From positions 62,001 through 126,000 of the forward strand of contig JAHEZJ010000006.1 of NCBI GenBank assembly GCA_023251135.1: a stretch of 64,000 nucleotides of DNA, given 5' to 3'. The notes under the pieces were generated by a model. It saw nothing but the letters and a program-made list of their open reading frames with translations, had not been told where the DNA came from and searched no databases. The DNA comes from Flavobacterium sp. (GTDB taxonomy: Bacteria; Bacteroidota; Bacteroidia; Flavobacteriales; Flavobacteriaceae). Shown here one piece after another: positions 52,714-62,099 of this stretch (the first letter of the stretch is position 1; each line of letters begins with the position of its first letter). Made by a program: the position numbers and the translations under genes.

Positions 52714-53103
52714 TTAATGAGAAAAACCAAAGGAAACACTGATCAGAATAATCACAATAACAATTAAAGTGATGCCTACATACAGATAATCCTTTTCCAG
52801 TAAAAAAGAAAATAGTGACAGTAAAACGCGTAAAACCGGGGTTAGAAAAAGCAGGATGATCCCAAAAAAGATCAACGATTCACCATTTCCCTGAATCACG
52901 CCCTGATAAATTGCTGAAACGACTTCAAAAATATTGCGGTCATTTTCATGAAAGACCGAGTAATCTTCAATGTCTGTGCTATGCGCCATCAAATAAACAA
53001 TTCCGCCAATAAAAGCGACTGATAAGGAAATCCAAACGCCATAACGCAATAAGTTACCAATAATGGTTTGAAAATCCTTTTCTCCAAATTTTTCGTGTTG
53101 CAT
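52714..53103 (-). CDS. DUF1634 membrane protein
   Basis: 129 residues from the ATG at 53103, four bases after the TauE/SafE stop; an earlier ATG at 53121 would overlap that gene by 14 bases. Three hydrophobic segments: LLRYGVWISLSVAFIGGIVYLMA, ESLIFFGIILLFLTPVLRVLLSLFSFLL and YVGITLIVIVIILISVSFG, with the LLRYGVxxS opening typical of DUF1634. The family is regularly encoded with TauE/SafE exporters, as here, and is probably an accessory subunit. Function unproven. Confidence 0.85.
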   Translation of the reverse strand: MQHEKFGEKDFQTIIGNLLRYGVWISLSVAFIGGIVYLMAHSTDIEDYSVFHENDRNIFEVVSAIYQGVIQGNGESLIFFGIILLFLTPVLRVLLSLFSFLLEKDYLYVGITLIVIVIILISVSFGFSH

Positions 53104-53107
53104 AGTC

Positions 53108-53944
53108 TTAGATTTTTCCATTAATTCCGTTATAAATCATATTTACCGCAAGTACAAAGATCAGGCAGGCAAAAAAGATACGTAGCTTTTTAGGATTCGT
53201 TTTAACCAAAACTTTGGCACCTGCCATCGCACCAAACAGTACACCAATTACTACGGGCATACAAATTCCGGGTTCGATGTATCCTTTTTGAATATAAATA
53301 ACAGAGCTCGCCATTGCCGTAACGCCCATCATAAAATTACTGGTTGTGGTAGAAACTTTAAACGGAATTCTCATAATATTGTCCATCGCAATGACTTTAA
53401 AAGCACCCGAACCAATTCCTAATAAACCCGACATCATTCCGGCAATTCCCATCATACCAAAACCACCTACGACATTTTTGGTTCCGTAACGAATTATTTC
53501 ACCGTGATGCGAAGGATAAGTACCTTCTAATCTTAGTTTTTTAGCCAGAGGACTGGATTCTAAAACGATATGTTCTTCTTTTTTTCGAAGAGAATTGATA
53601 GCCGAGAAAATTAAAGTAAGTCCGAATAAAACGGCAATAAAGGAAGTAGGAGCGATGGTTGAAAGTAAGGCCCCGCAAACGGCCCCAATTGTGGTAGCAA
53701 TTTCGAGAAAGATACCCAATCGCATGTTGGTGATTCCCTCTCTGACATAAGCGGCGGCAGAACCTGAGGAAGTGGCAATTACCGAAACCAGTGCTGCACC
53801 AATTGCATAATGAATGTCGACGCCAAGAATGACTGTTAAAAGTGGAATTATGATAATCCCGCCACCTAAACCTGATAATGAACCAATAAAACCTGCTAAA
53901 AAAGCACCAAGAATCATAATCAGGGTAAACGTAAGTACTGTCAT
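53108..53944 (-). CDS. TauE/SafE-family anion/sulfite exporter
   Basis: 278 residues from the ATG at 53944 (the longer frame begins at a TTG). Eight or so helices in two repeats, each with the G-rich motif: AGFIGSLSGLGGGIIIIPLL near the start and GMMSGLLGIGSGAFKVIAM in the second half. The family moves sulfite, sulfonates or sulfur-containing organic anions. It is followed directly by the DUF1634 gene as one operon. There are no sulfur-metabolism genes nearby to fix the substrate. Confidence 0.9.
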   Translation of the reverse strand: MTVLTFTLIMILGAFLAGFIGSLSGLGGGIIIIPLLTVILGVDIHYAIGAALVSVIATSSGSAAAYVREGITNMRLGIFLEIATTIGAVCGALLSTIAPTSFIAVLFGLTLIFSAINSLRKKEEHIVLESSPLAKKLRLEGTYPSHHGEIIRYGTKNVVGGFGMMGIAGMMSGLLGIGSGAFKVIAMDNIMRIPFKVSTTTSNFMMGVTAMASSVIYIQKGYIEPGICMPVVIGVLFGAMAGAKVLVKTNPKKLRIFFACLIFVLAVNMIYNGINGKI

Positions 53945-54133
53945 TCGAATCAATTTTGTTACCGCTAATTTACGAATTGATATTGGGAGGGAAAATGTTT
54001 TATTTCATAATTAAAAACTAAAATAGCTTAGTTCTAAAATTTAAAGGGTGAAAAAAAGCACAAAAAAGGACTTAACTGGTTGATTATAGGAGAAAAACCA
54101 GAGTTTAAGAATGAAGCGCTAAAAAAGAGGTAC

Positions 54134-54364
54134 TTACAGGTTGTCGTCTATTATTTTTTGGACACTGCTGATAAAAGTCTCTGTGTTTTTGACATCTTGC
54201 TTGATGTATAGATCGTATTCGGTTAATTCATACTGATCGATCATGTCTTTTTTTAAGTATTTGATGATGGATTCTAGAGTCCGGGTATCCTCCTCATTCA
54301 GTTTCTTTAACTCCCGTTGTTTGCTTTTGAGATAATCTAAACTCTTTTTTAATCTCTGAACCAT
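54134..54364 (-). CDS. Small charged helical protein, unknown
   Basis: 76 residues from the ATG at 54364 (MVQRLKKSLDYLKSKQRELKKLNEEDTRT). Lys/Glu-rich, predicted almost wholly helical, with coiled-coil character in the first half. The frame stays open upstream with no ATG: a TTG at 54436 would add a hydrophobic helix (SGLSFVLIIFKRRKRLEK) and an even earlier part (EYDTLEELSSNGNGFWGIL) also looks coding. So the true product may be a membrane-anchored protein with a rare start, or the gene may have lost its 5' end. No family recognised. Confidence 0.5.
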   Translation of the reverse strand: MVQRLKKSLDYLKSKQRELKKLNEEDTRTLESIIKYLKKDMIDQYELTEYDLYIKQDVKNTETFISSVQKIIDDNL

Positions 54365-54681
54365 TAATTTTTCCAATCTCTTCCTTCGTTTAAAAATTAT
54401 TAAAACAAACGATAATCCGGAAGATTTTAAGCTCAATATGCCCCAAAAACCATTTCCATTTGAGCTTAATTCCTCCAGAGTATCGTATTCCCTTACATAC
54501 GTTCAAATTGAGAATTTAGATTTAAGAAATGTTATAAAATTTTCAAAGTGCCTTATAAAATTTGCACGCGAAGAAGTCAGGTGTTTGAAAACCTGGTATT
54601 TAGGTGTTTTGTAGGTTGAAGAATACAAAAAAGCAGTAGATGACCCTGCGGATTTTTTTTGGTGTAAGGATTAAAAAAATC

Positions 54682-55119
54682 TTATTTTGACTGATTGTCT
54701 AAAGCAAGATAAGTTTTGTCTAAGGTCGAAAGCAGTAAAGCAGCTGCAGCACTTGTTAGAACTGAATAATCAAAAGGAGCTTTTACCGAAACCGAAACCG
54801 CCATTGAAAGGGCAAAAAGCAGCATTAAAGCGGAAGTTCCCAAAGCAACGTGACGGGTTTTAAATCCTAGGATTAAAAACAAACCAAACACAATCTCGAA
54901 AAAAGTAGCCGAAGCTCCTAACACTTCTGCTAAGGATTTACTGGCAAAGGAATTTAAGGTTTGGGTGTAAAGAATAAAATTGTCCCAGTTTCCCCATGCA
55001 ACTCCGGGAGCACCGGGTGCACCCCAAAGACCAAAACGGTCGGCAACGGCAGAAAGCATCGTAATTCCCAAAACAACTCTTAAAACGAAACCTGCCTGTG
55101 CTGTACCTATTTTTTTCAT
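54682..55119 (-). CDS. DoxX/DoxD-like membrane protein
   Basis: 145 residues from the ATG at 55119. Four helices: AGFVLRVVLGITMLSAVADRFGLWG, a loop with WGNWDNFILYTQTLNSFA, LGASATFFEIVFGLFLILGF, VALGTSALMLLFALSMAVS and the terminal SVLTSAAAALLLSTLD. This is the DoxX/TQO-small-subunit fold. Members are linked to thiol or quinone oxidation and redox stress, though few are characterised. It lies between a small unknown gene and an HxlR regulator on the same strand. Confidence 0.82.
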   Translation of the reverse strand: MKKIGTAQAGFVLRVVLGITMLSAVADRFGLWGAPGAPGVAWGNWDNFILYTQTLNSFASKSLAEVLGASATFFEIVFGLFLILGFKTRHVALGTSALMLLFALSMAVSVSVKAPFDYSVLTSAAAALLLSTLDKTYLALDNQSK

Positions 55120-55190
55120 CTCGATCTTTTTAGGTAAAGATAACAAGATGTTGGACTACTTTGGATGATTATTTTTGAGACTAGACTATT

Positions 55191-55559
55191 TTAAGAATTC
55201 TTAAAGCCATCTTCCTTATCCTTGAAGGCCCATGTTGCCATAGCTTCGATAACAGGCATTAATCCTTTTCCTGAAGCACTTAAACTATAAGTCACAAAAG
55301 GAGGTACAACCGGTTTGGCTTCTCTAATGACAAGATGATCGGCTTCGAGCTGTTTTAAATGTTGTATCAGCATCTTTTCGGTAACAGCCGGAATAGCCCT
55401 TTTTAGTTCACTGTAACGCTTGCTTCCACCTGAAAGATGGTAAATGATAATAGGTTTCCAATAGCCTCCAATTTTCTCCATTACATAAGTTACAGGGCAT
55501 TTGTCTAAGGCATATTGCTTATTTTCCTGAATAGTTGATGATTCTTTGATTGCGGTCAT
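55191..55559 (-). CDS. HxlR-family repressor divergent from an NmrA-type reductase
   Basis: 122 residues. The first cysteine (ALDKCPVTYVMEKIGGYWKPIIIYHL) sits exactly where redox-sensing HxlR proteins such as YodB and HypR have theirs. The winged helix continues KRYSELKRAIPAVTEKMLIQHLKQLEADHLVIREAKPVVPPFVTYSLSASGKGLMPVI. It is divergent from the NmrA-type gene at 55641 with overlapping promoters, so it probably represses both itself and that gene until electrophiles or disulfide stress modify it. Confidence 0.9.
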   Translation of the reverse strand: MTAIKESSTIQENKQYALDKCPVTYVMEKIGGYWKPIIIYHLSGGSKRYSELKRAIPAVTEKMLIQHLKQLEADHLVIREAKPVVPPFVTYSLSASGKGLMPVIEAMATWAFKDKEDGFKNS

Positions 55560-55576
55560 AGTGCATACTTTAGGGT

Positions 55577-55613
55577 AAGTACTTGTATAAAAGTAAGTAC
55601 AAATATACCTTTG
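55577..55613. promoter_or_regulatory. Overlapping divergent promoters with HxlR operator candidate
   Basis: Plus-strand -7 box TACCTTTG (55606-55613) and minus-strand box TATATTTG (55600-55607) overlap by two bases. Next to them lies the inverted repeat GTACTT-N10-AAGTAC (55579-55600) with an extra AAGTAC at 55577-55582. Good candidate for the HxlR binding site that shuts both promoters. Confidence 0.6.
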
Positions 55614-55640
55614 TTAGAGAACATAAAAAAATAAACAGAG

Positions 55641-56519
55641 ATGAAAATTACAATTTCAGGATCATTAGGAAACATAGGTAAACCATTGACCGAAAAACTT
55701 ATTGCCTCAGGACATGAGGTAACAGTAATCAGCAGCAGCTCAGACCGGGTAAAAGCGATTGAAGTAGCGGGAGCCAAAGCAGCAATAGGCTCTGTTAGTG
55801 ATGCCGCTTTTTTACAAAGTGCATTTGAAGGAGCTGATGCTGTATTTGCAATGACTCCGCCTAATATGGGAGGCGTTAACATCATTGCCAATACTACTGA
55901 CGCCGGTAAGGCACTTGCAAAAGCCATAACTGCTGCCGGAGTAAAACGTGTTGTAATGCTGAGCAGTATTGGTGCAGATTTACCCGGAGGGAATGGTCCA
56001 ATTGCAGGGCTTCATAACATCGAGAAATTGTATGAGTCATTAGATAAGGTATCGGTTACGTATCTTCGTGCCGGTTTTTTCTATACCAATTTATACCATG
56101 ATGTTCCAATGATTAAAGGAGCGGGAATTATCGGATCAAATTACCCTTCTAACAGTACAATTCCTTTTGTACATCCTGAAGATATTGCCGCAGCGGTGTC
56201 AGAAGAATTACTAAAAACGATAGCGGGAAAGAACATCCGTTATATTGTTAGTGATGTACGAACTCCAAATGAGGTAGCCAAAACTTTAGGATCAGCCATT
56301 GGAAAACCGGATTTGCCATGGGTAGAATTTACCGATGCGCAATCTCTTGACGGAATGAAGCAAGCGGGACTACCGGAAGAAATTGCTGAATTGTATACCG
56401 AAATGGGATCAGGTTTTAGAAACGGTAAGATCGCAGCACATTTCTTAAGCGATTATAGTGCTGTTGAGGGACAAATTAAACTGGAAGATTTTGCAAAAGA
56501 ATTTGCAGCTAAATTTTAA
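55641..56519 (+). CDS. NmrA/SDR-type NAD(P)H-binding oxidoreductase
   Basis: 292 residues. Rossmann start MKITISGSLGNIGKPLTEKLIASGHEVTVIS with the GxxGxxG nucleotide motif, VVMLSSIGAD, then the atypical-SDR body (PFVHPEDIAAAVSEELL). Closest to NmrA-like and quinone oxidoreductase-2 (QorB/YtfG) proteins, which reduce quinones with NADPH. Divergent from an HxlR repressor, in line with a quinone or electrophile response. A weak terminator follows. Confidence 0.88.
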   Translation: MKITISGSLGNIGKPLTEKLIASGHEVTVISSSSDRVKAIEVAGAKAAIGSVSDAAFLQSAFEGADAVFAMTPPNMGGVNIIANTTDAGKALAKAITAAGVKRVVMLSSIGADLPGGNGPIAGLHNIEKLYESLDKVSVTYLRAGFFYTNLYHDVPMIKGAGIIGSNYPSNSTIPFVHPEDIAAAVSEELLKTIAGKNIRYIVSDVRTPNEVAKTLGSAIGKPDLPWVEFTDAQSLDGMKQAGLPEEIAELYTEMGSGFRNGKIAAHFLSDYSAVEGQIKLEDFAKEFAAKF

Positions 56520-56533
56520 AGAGTAAAAGTGAG

Positions 56534-56560
56534 AAGCTGGTTTTAGGATCAGCTTTTTTT
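56534..56560 (+). terminator. Terminator after the NmrA-type gene
   Basis: Short stem AAGCTG (56534-56539) with CAGCTT (56550-56555) followed by eight Ts in total. Confidence 0.5.
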
Positions 56561-56651
56561 GTATTTGAGAATTCGAAAGGAATATTGAATTTTGACAAAA
56601 ATATACCAGTTTATCATAAAAATATACCGTTTGTAAAATTTGAACTGCGTT

Positions 56652-56659
56652 TATCTTTG
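56652..56659 (+). promoter_or_regulatory. -7 box of the medium-chain reductase gene
   Basis: TATCTTTG matches TAnnTTTG, 30 bp before the ATG at 56690. Confidence 0.5.
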
Positions 56660-56689
56660 TAGTATTCATACAACTTAAAAAGTATAAAG

Positions 56690-57703
56690 ATGAAAGCCAT
56701 AGGATTTAAAACATCGTTGCCAATTGCTGAAGAAGAGAGTTTTATAACATTTGAAACTCCAAAGCCAGTTCCCGGAGAACGTGATTTAGTAGTTAAAATT
56801 AGTGCAGTATCCGTTAATCCGGTTGATTTTAAAATTCGTCAGAATAGTGCAAAGGATACCGTTTTAGAAAACCCTAAAATTATAGGTTGGGATGCTGTGG
56901 GTATTGTAGAGGCAATAGGAGAGAAGGTGACTTTGTTTGAGGTAGGTGATGAAGTTTTTTATGCCGGAGACATTACCAAACCAGGCAGCAATGCCGAATA
57001 CCAAAGTATTGACGAACGAATTGTGGGCAGAAAACCAAAATCCTTAAGCCTTGAAGAATCGGCTGTGATGCCGCTGACCGGTTTAACGGCCTGGGAAATT
57101 CTTTTTGACCGTATTCGAATCAATCCGGAGAAAGACAAAGGCAAATCAATTTTAATCATTGGAGGTGCCGGAGGAGTAGGTTCGATCGCCATTCAACTGG
57201 CTAAGAAAATTGCAGGTTTAACCGTTATTGCAACAGCATCGCGTCCCGAAACTATTGCTTGGTGTAAAGAGCAGGGTGCCGACTTCGTGGTCGATCACAA
57301 AAACCTCATTGCTTCGGTTCAGGAAGCCGGGTTTCAACAGGTCGATTTTATTTTAGATTTTGTAGACACTAATTCCTATTGGGATACTATGGTGGAATTG
57401 ATTAAACCCCAAGGTCATATTGCTTCTATTACCGGAAGCAGTGATCCGGTTGCGTTGAATAAACTCAAAAATAAAAGCGCTTCTTTCTCCTGGGAACTGA
57501 TGTACACACGATCTATGTTTGAAACCGATGATATGCAGGAACAACACATTATTCTGAATCAATTGGCTGATCTTTTAGATAAAGGCATTCTAAAATCGAC
57601 ACTAAATCTAACGCTTAATGGTTTAACGACTGGGAACTTCAAAAAAGCGCATGAGCTTTTAGAATCGGGGAAAACGATTGGTAAGATTGCCATCAAATTT
57701 TAA
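56690..57703 (+). CDS. Zinc-type alcohol dehydrogenase-like (quinone reductase/MDR) protein
   Basis: 337 residues of the medium-chain reductase superfamily: SAVSVNPVDFKIRQ, GWDAVGIVEAIG, the VMPLTGLTAWEILFDR hinge and the Rossmann motif IIGGAGGVGSIAIQLAKKIAG. The catalytic zinc cysteines and the structural Cys lobe are absent, so despite its usual database name it is a zinc-free quinone oxidoreductase-like enzyme. It likely reduces quinones or enones with NADPH. It follows the HxlR/NmrA pair and has its own -7 box. Ends before the LytTR regulator on the other strand. Confidence 0.9.
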   Translation: MKAIGFKTSLPIAEEESFITFETPKPVPGERDLVVKISAVSVNPVDFKIRQNSAKDTVLENPKIIGWDAVGIVEAIGEKVTLFEVGDEVFYAGDITKPGSNAEYQSIDERIVGRKPKSLSLEESAVMPLTGLTAWEILFDRIRINPEKDKGKSILIIGGAGGVGSIAIQLAKKIAGLTVIATASRPETIAWCKEQGADFVVDHKNLIASVQEAGFQQVDFILDFVDTNSYWDTMVELIKPQGHIASITGSSDPVALNKLKNKSASFSWELMYTRSMFETDDMQEQHIILNQLADLLDKGILKSTLNLTLNGLTTGNFKKAHELLESGKTIGKIAIKF

Positions 57704-57724
57704 AGCTAAGAAAGCGGTGAGTCA

Positions 57725-58429
57725 CTAGGAGTTTTTCAATACTTTAAAAACATATTCTTTATAGCTTGCTCCAATTGGGATCTCGATAGTTCCAATTTCA
57801 ACATCATAGGCCGTAAAGGCCGTAATGTTTTTTAAATTAATGATATAAGAGCGGTGTACCCGAAGAAAATCTTTTCCTTGAAGTTCCATTTCGATATCAC
57901 CGATCTTGTATTTTGCGGTAAGTTTTACCCCTTCTTTTTGATGAACCACAATATAATCTTTCACGCTTTCTATAAATAAAATACTATCCGTATTTATTTT
58001 ATGAAACTTAGATCCGTTTCTGATGTAAATAAAATTCTCCAGAGGCGGAGTTATAATCTTATTGTTAGTAGGCCCACTGATGCGTAAATAACGATCGGTG
58101 GCTTTAAAAAAACGATCAAAAGTAATGGGTTTGAGTAAATAATCTATAATATCAAGTTCGTAACTTTCCAGTGCATATTCGCGATAGGCTGTTGTGAAAA
58201 TAATGGAAGGGGGATTTTTTAGTGTTTTTAAAAAATCAATCCCGGTTATCTGTGGCATTTTAATGTCTAAAAACATAAGATCAACCGTCGTAGTTCTTAA
58301 TACTTCGGCGGCTTTTAAAGCGTTTGGGCATGTGCCTACAATCTCAAAATAATCTAACTTACTGATGTGGTTTTGCAGCAGGTTTATGGCCAAAGGCTCA
58401 TCGTCGACTAATAAACAACGTATCTTCAT
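57725..58429 (-). CDS. LytTR-family response regulator
   Basis: 234 residues. Receiver domain with D9/D10, phosphorylated D55 (MFLDIKMP), Thr near 79-80 and K100 (LLKP). The LytTR DNA-binding domain occupies about 130-234 (FIYIRNGSKFHKINTDSILFIESVKDYIVVH, RVHRSYIINLKNI). It lies 10 bp downstream of the histidine kinase gene, so both are co-transcribed and work as a pair. Nearby targets could include the outer-membrane protein at 59736, by position. Confidence 0.94.
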   Translation of the reverse strand: MKIRCLLVDDEPLAINLLQNHISKLDYFEIVGTCPNALKAAEVLRTTTVDLMFLDIKMPQITGIDFLKTLKNPPSIIFTTAYREYALESYELDIIDYLLKPITFDRFFKATDRYLRISGPTNNKIITPPLENFIYIRNGSKFHKINTDSILFIESVKDYIVVHQKEGVKLTAKYKIGDIEMELQGKDFLRVHRSYIINLKNITAFTAYDVEIGTIEIPIGASYKEYVFKVLKNS

Positions 58430-58439
58430 CTTTCTTCGC

Positions 58440-59525
58440 TTAGTTGTGATCGTTTTGCAGGTTGACTTCTAAATGAGCCGTAAAATGCGTATCACTCTTT
58501 GTAACCTTAAAAGTATAATTTTCCGGATAAATTTTGTCCAGTTGCTGAACGATATTGTTCAGGCCAATCTTACCGTTTTCAGATTCAGTTTCACTCTTTC
58601 CAATCGTGTTTTTCACTGTAAAGGTAAAACGATTGTTTTCAACTTTTAAATCGATGGCAATGATCGGAGAGTTCCCGGTATCTTCACCAGCACCATGTTT
58701 AAAGGCATTTTCGACTAACGAAAGTAAAATTAAAGGCGCAATAACACCATTATGTTCGATATCGGTGGTAAAAATCACGCTAAGCCTTTCGTCATATCTC
58801 AACTTTTCAAGTGCAATATAATTGTTAAGCAAAGTGACTTCTTGCGAAATGGGTACATACGTTCCGCTACAGCGATACAAAATGCAATCTAATATCTCAG
58901 ACAAAACGGCAATGGATTGTGAGGTAATGGGAGAATTAATCAGCGAAAGCGAATAAATATTGTTTAGCGTATTAAATAAAAAATGAGGATTTAACTGGGC
59001 TTTCAGAATCTTTAACTCCGTTTCAGCTTTTTGCTTTTCCAGCAGTAATGCTTTTTTCTGAACGACATATTGATCTTTTATCAGTTTTATAAAGACGAAA
59101 AATAGCGAAAGAGAGAATGTATGCAAGAAATAGGACTGAAACAACTTTGGAAGATCGGTCATGATTTCAAAAAGAGATTCCTGCTCAAAAGGCGGGGTTC
59201 GAACAATGGGTTCTAGCGCGTAGATCACCATAGTTCGGGAGAAAGCTGAGATAAGATAACTGCCCGCAATAAATTCGATCCATACCGTAGTGTGTTTTTT
59301 TCCCTTCATCAAACGCGGCAAAATTCGATAGGAAATAAAATAAGCCGCAAGCATAGAAAAGGACAGGTAGAATGCCGTTTCCAGCATTTCGTAGTGGATA
59401 TAATTAATGGGGTCACGAAAAGTATTCTTACTGATAAACATGATATAAACACAAGTCCAGAAAAGGACATGAGTCGTGACCCGATGGGCTGAAGTATAGT
59501 TGATGAGTTTCTCGAATGGTGACAT
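58440..59525 (-). CDS. LytS/YehU-type sensor histidine kinase
   Basis: 361 residues. Four hydrophobic segments in the first 150 residues form the membrane sensor. The His_kinase domain has H181 in LKAQLNPHFLFNTLNNIYSL and the ATP-binding N box at N273 (LVENAFKHG), with a G-box (GKIGLNNIVQQL). No extracellular domain of note, so the signal is probably membrane-derived. Operon with the LytTR regulator 10 bp downstream; divergent from the receptor gene at 59736. Confidence 0.93.
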   Translation of the reverse strand: MSPFEKLINYTSAHRVTTHVLFWTCVYIMFISKNTFRDPINYIHYEMLETAFYLSFSMLAAYFISYRILPRLMKGKKHTTVWIEFIAGSYLISAFSRTMVIYALEPIVRTPPFEQESLFEIMTDLPKLFQSYFLHTFSLSLFFVFIKLIKDQYVVQKKALLLEKQKAETELKILKAQLNPHFLFNTLNNIYSLSLINSPITSQSIAVLSEILDCILYRCSGTYVPISQEVTLLNNYIALEKLRYDERLSVIFTTDIEHNGVIAPLILLSLVENAFKHGAGEDTGNSPIIAIDLKVENNRFTFTVKNTIGKSETESENGKIGLNNIVQQLDKIYPENYTFKVTKSDTHFTAHLEVNLQNDHN

Positions 59526-59735
59526 AGTGGATCAAAGTTAGTATTTATTTGGAAAGAGAAACCGGCTGTCGACAAATAGGCCCAAAAAAGACATTAACGG
59601 CCCAAAAACGACGATAAACAAGGTCTGTAATGTCAATTAGATTGTTTGTCGGTCTCAAAGAACTGTATGTCATGCGAGTCATTTTTGCAAGTGATTAAAG
59701 AGGAGTTTTGGTGAAAATTATAAACGCAACCAAAA

Positions 59736-62087
59736 ATGAAACAGCTCTTCTTACTCATCATCCTTTTTCTAGGCTTTGAAGGAATGACACAGACCAATGA
59801 ATTCACACTTAAAGGAAAGGTAGTGGATTCAAAAACCAAACAATCCCTGCCTTACGTTACTGTAACGCTGCAATCGTCCAATCAGGATAAGAGAACGGTC
59901 TCTTCTGACGAAAATGGAGTTTATGTTTTTAAAAGCCCCGCGGGAAGTTACCAGTTACGAATTGAACTGATGTCGTATAAACCGTTGGTTGTACCTGTAT
60001 TTTCACTTCAGAATGACCTTATTTTAAAAGACGTTTTACTGGAAGAGGAGGTCAATCAGCTTAACGAAGTAAATGTGGTAGCCGAAAAATCAGCTGTTGA
60101 ATTAAAGCTAGATAAAAAGGTATTTAATGTGGGAAAAGACATTCTTTCAAAAGGCGGATCAGCTAATGATATCCTGAATAATGTTCCTTCGGTAAATGTT
60201 GATATTGCAGGTGTTGTCAGCCTTAGAGGCAATAATGGAGTTACGGTTTTAATTAACGGAAAACCATCCATGCTAACGGCAAATAATGGCTTGTCTCAAA
60301 TTTCGGCCGCAAATATTGAAAAGATCGAAGTCATCACAAATCCGTCAGCAGCTTACGAAGCACAGGGGAGTGCGGGGATCATCAACATTGTCCTGAAGAA
60401 AAACAGTATGCAGGGTTTTAATGGCTCTTTGCAGGTTGGGGTAGGGAATCCGGCGAATCATAATCTGAATGCCAATGTGAGCTACAAAACGGAAAAGGTA
60501 AATCTGTTTTCGAATATCGGATACCGTTATTTTGATGTTTTTGCGTCGAACAGACAGTTTCAGCAGAATACAAACAACAATGTAGTAACCACGCTGAATC
60601 AATACGACGATAACAAGCGCAACAACAGCATTTACAATATTTATATAGGGGGTGATTATTATATTAATGCTAAAAATACGCTGACGGGAAGTTATTACCA
60701 TGACAGAAACAACAACAATTACAAAACGGCTTATACGTATCGTTATGCCAATGCAGCGCAGACGACAGACAGTATTATCAACAGATTTGAAAATTATAAG
60801 GAACCTAAAAATTACAATGCTCTGGAATTAAATTATGTAAAAACATTCGACAAAAAGGATAAAAAATGGACAACCAGTTTACAGTATGATTTTTGGAATG
60901 ATGATGAAAACCAATACATCGATCAGCAGAAAACATTGCCTTACGAACCGGAGGTTTCCAATTTGTACACAAGAGATATTGAAAGCAGTAATGATATTTT
61001 CATAAAATCGGATTTTGTAAACCCGATAGGTGAAAATTCTAAAATTGAGATGGGAATCAGAAGCGATTTACGGGCATTACGAAGCGATTATTATACGATT
61101 CTTGATGAGGTGTTGCAGGATCAGTTTACCAATAAACTTAAGTATGATGAAAACCTATACAGTGCTTATATTCAGTTTGGAAGTAAAATTAAAAAGTTCA
61201 ATTATCTGGTGGGTTTACGAACAGAGCTATCAGATATAAAAATTGCCGACACTAAAAACACATTCAGCAACACTAAAAACTACATCAACTTATTCCCAAC
61301 CCTACATTTGGTGTACAATCTAACCGATAAAACAGATTTACAGCTTAGTTACAGTAAACGGATTAACCGTCCGAGATTCTGGCAGTTGAATCCATTTTCG
61401 GGACTTTCAGATTTGCGTAATCTTACAGTTGGAAACCCCGATCTAAATCCAATGTTTACCAATTCTTTCGAACTGACGCTATTGGCGAAACCCGGAAAAT
61501 TCAGCATCAATCCGTCAGTATATTATCAGCATACTACCAATTTCTTTGAATACATCCTGCAACGTACGGCTGAGAATTATTTTGTGACAACACCGGTAAA
61601 TCTTGACACCGAAGATCGTTACGGAGTTGAGGTTTCTTCTACCTACAGCCCGGCAAACTGGTTACGACTGTCTTTGGATTTTAACTATTACAAATTTAAA
61701 CAGCAAGGCACTTACGAGACGGTAGTGTATGATGTGGAAGATCAGACCTGGCTGTCTAATTTTCGTTCGGTTGTTAAGTTTCCTAAAATTGTTTCGGGTG
61801 AATTTAGTTTTAAATACCGGGGAAAAAATCAGGGAGTACAGTCGCTTACAGAGGCACAGTACACTGCCAATATTGGTTTGAATAGGGACTTTCTTAACGA
61901 TAAAATGTCGGTTACATTAAACGTAAACAACCTTTTTAATTCGCAAATAACAAAACAGGTGGTCAGTGCGCCGCTTTATTATTTAGAATCGGAATTTAGA
62001 GCGCAGGGAAGATATATCAGACTGACCGTAATTTATCGTTTCAACCGCAAAAAAAATGAGGCCGACAGATTGCCGGACTCTATGTAA
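59736..62087 (+). CDS. Outer-membrane beta-barrel (TonB-dependent-like) receptor with CarboxypepD_reg-like domain
   Basis: 783 residues. Signal peptide MKQLFLLIILFLGFEGMTQ; CarboxypepD_reg-like domain about 22-108 (FTLKGKVVDSKTKQSLPYVTVTLQSS). A plug follows (ILSKGGSANDILNNVPSVNVDIAGVVSLRGNNGVTVLINGKPS, IEKIEVITNPSAAYEAQGSAGIINIVLKK), then the outer-membrane protein beta-barrel family barrel (NLTVGNPDLNPMFTNSFELTL). This is the OMP_b-brl_3 type found next to LytTR systems. Ligand unknown; some relatives take up peptides or act in signalling. It is enclosed by LytTR regulators on both sides. Confidence 0.92.
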   Translation: MKQLFLLIILFLGFEGMTQTNEFTLKGKVVDSKTKQSLPYVTVTLQSSNQDKRTVSSDENGVYVFKSPAGSYQLRIELMSYKPLVVPVFSLQNDLILKDVLLEEEVNQLNEVNVVAEKSAVELKLDKKVFNVGKDILSKGGSANDILNNVPSVNVDIAGVVSLRGNNGVTVLINGKPSMLTANNGLSQISAANIEKIEVITNPSAAYEAQGSAGIINIVLKKNSMQGFNGSLQVGVGNPANHNLNANVSYKTEKVNLFSNIGYRYFDVFASNRQFQQNTNNNVVTTLNQYDDNKRNNSIYNIYIGGDYYINAKNTLTGSYYHDRNNNNYKTAYTYRYANAAQTTDSIINRFENYKEPKNYNALELNYVKTFDKKDKKWTTSLQYDFWNDDENQYIDQQKTLPYEPEVSNLYTRDIESSNDIFIKSDFVNPIGENSKIEMGIRSDLRALRSDYYTILDEVLQDQFTNKLKYDENLYSAYIQFGSKIKKFNYLVGLRTELSDIKIADTKNTFSNTKNYINLFPTLHLVYNLTDKTDLQLSYSKRINRPRFWQLNPFSGLSDLRNLTVGNPDLNPMFTNSFELTLLAKPGKFSINPSVYYQHTTNFFEYILQRTAENYFVTTPVNLDTEDRYGVEVSSTYSPANWLRLSLDFNYYKFKQQGTYETVVYDVEDQTWLSNFRSVVKFPKIVSGEFSFKYRGKNQGVQSLTEAQYTANIGLNRDFLNDKMSVTLNVNNLFNSQITKQVVSAPLYYLESEFRAQGRYIRLTVIYRFNRKKNEADRLPDSM

Positions 62088-62099
62088 TCCTACTATTTT

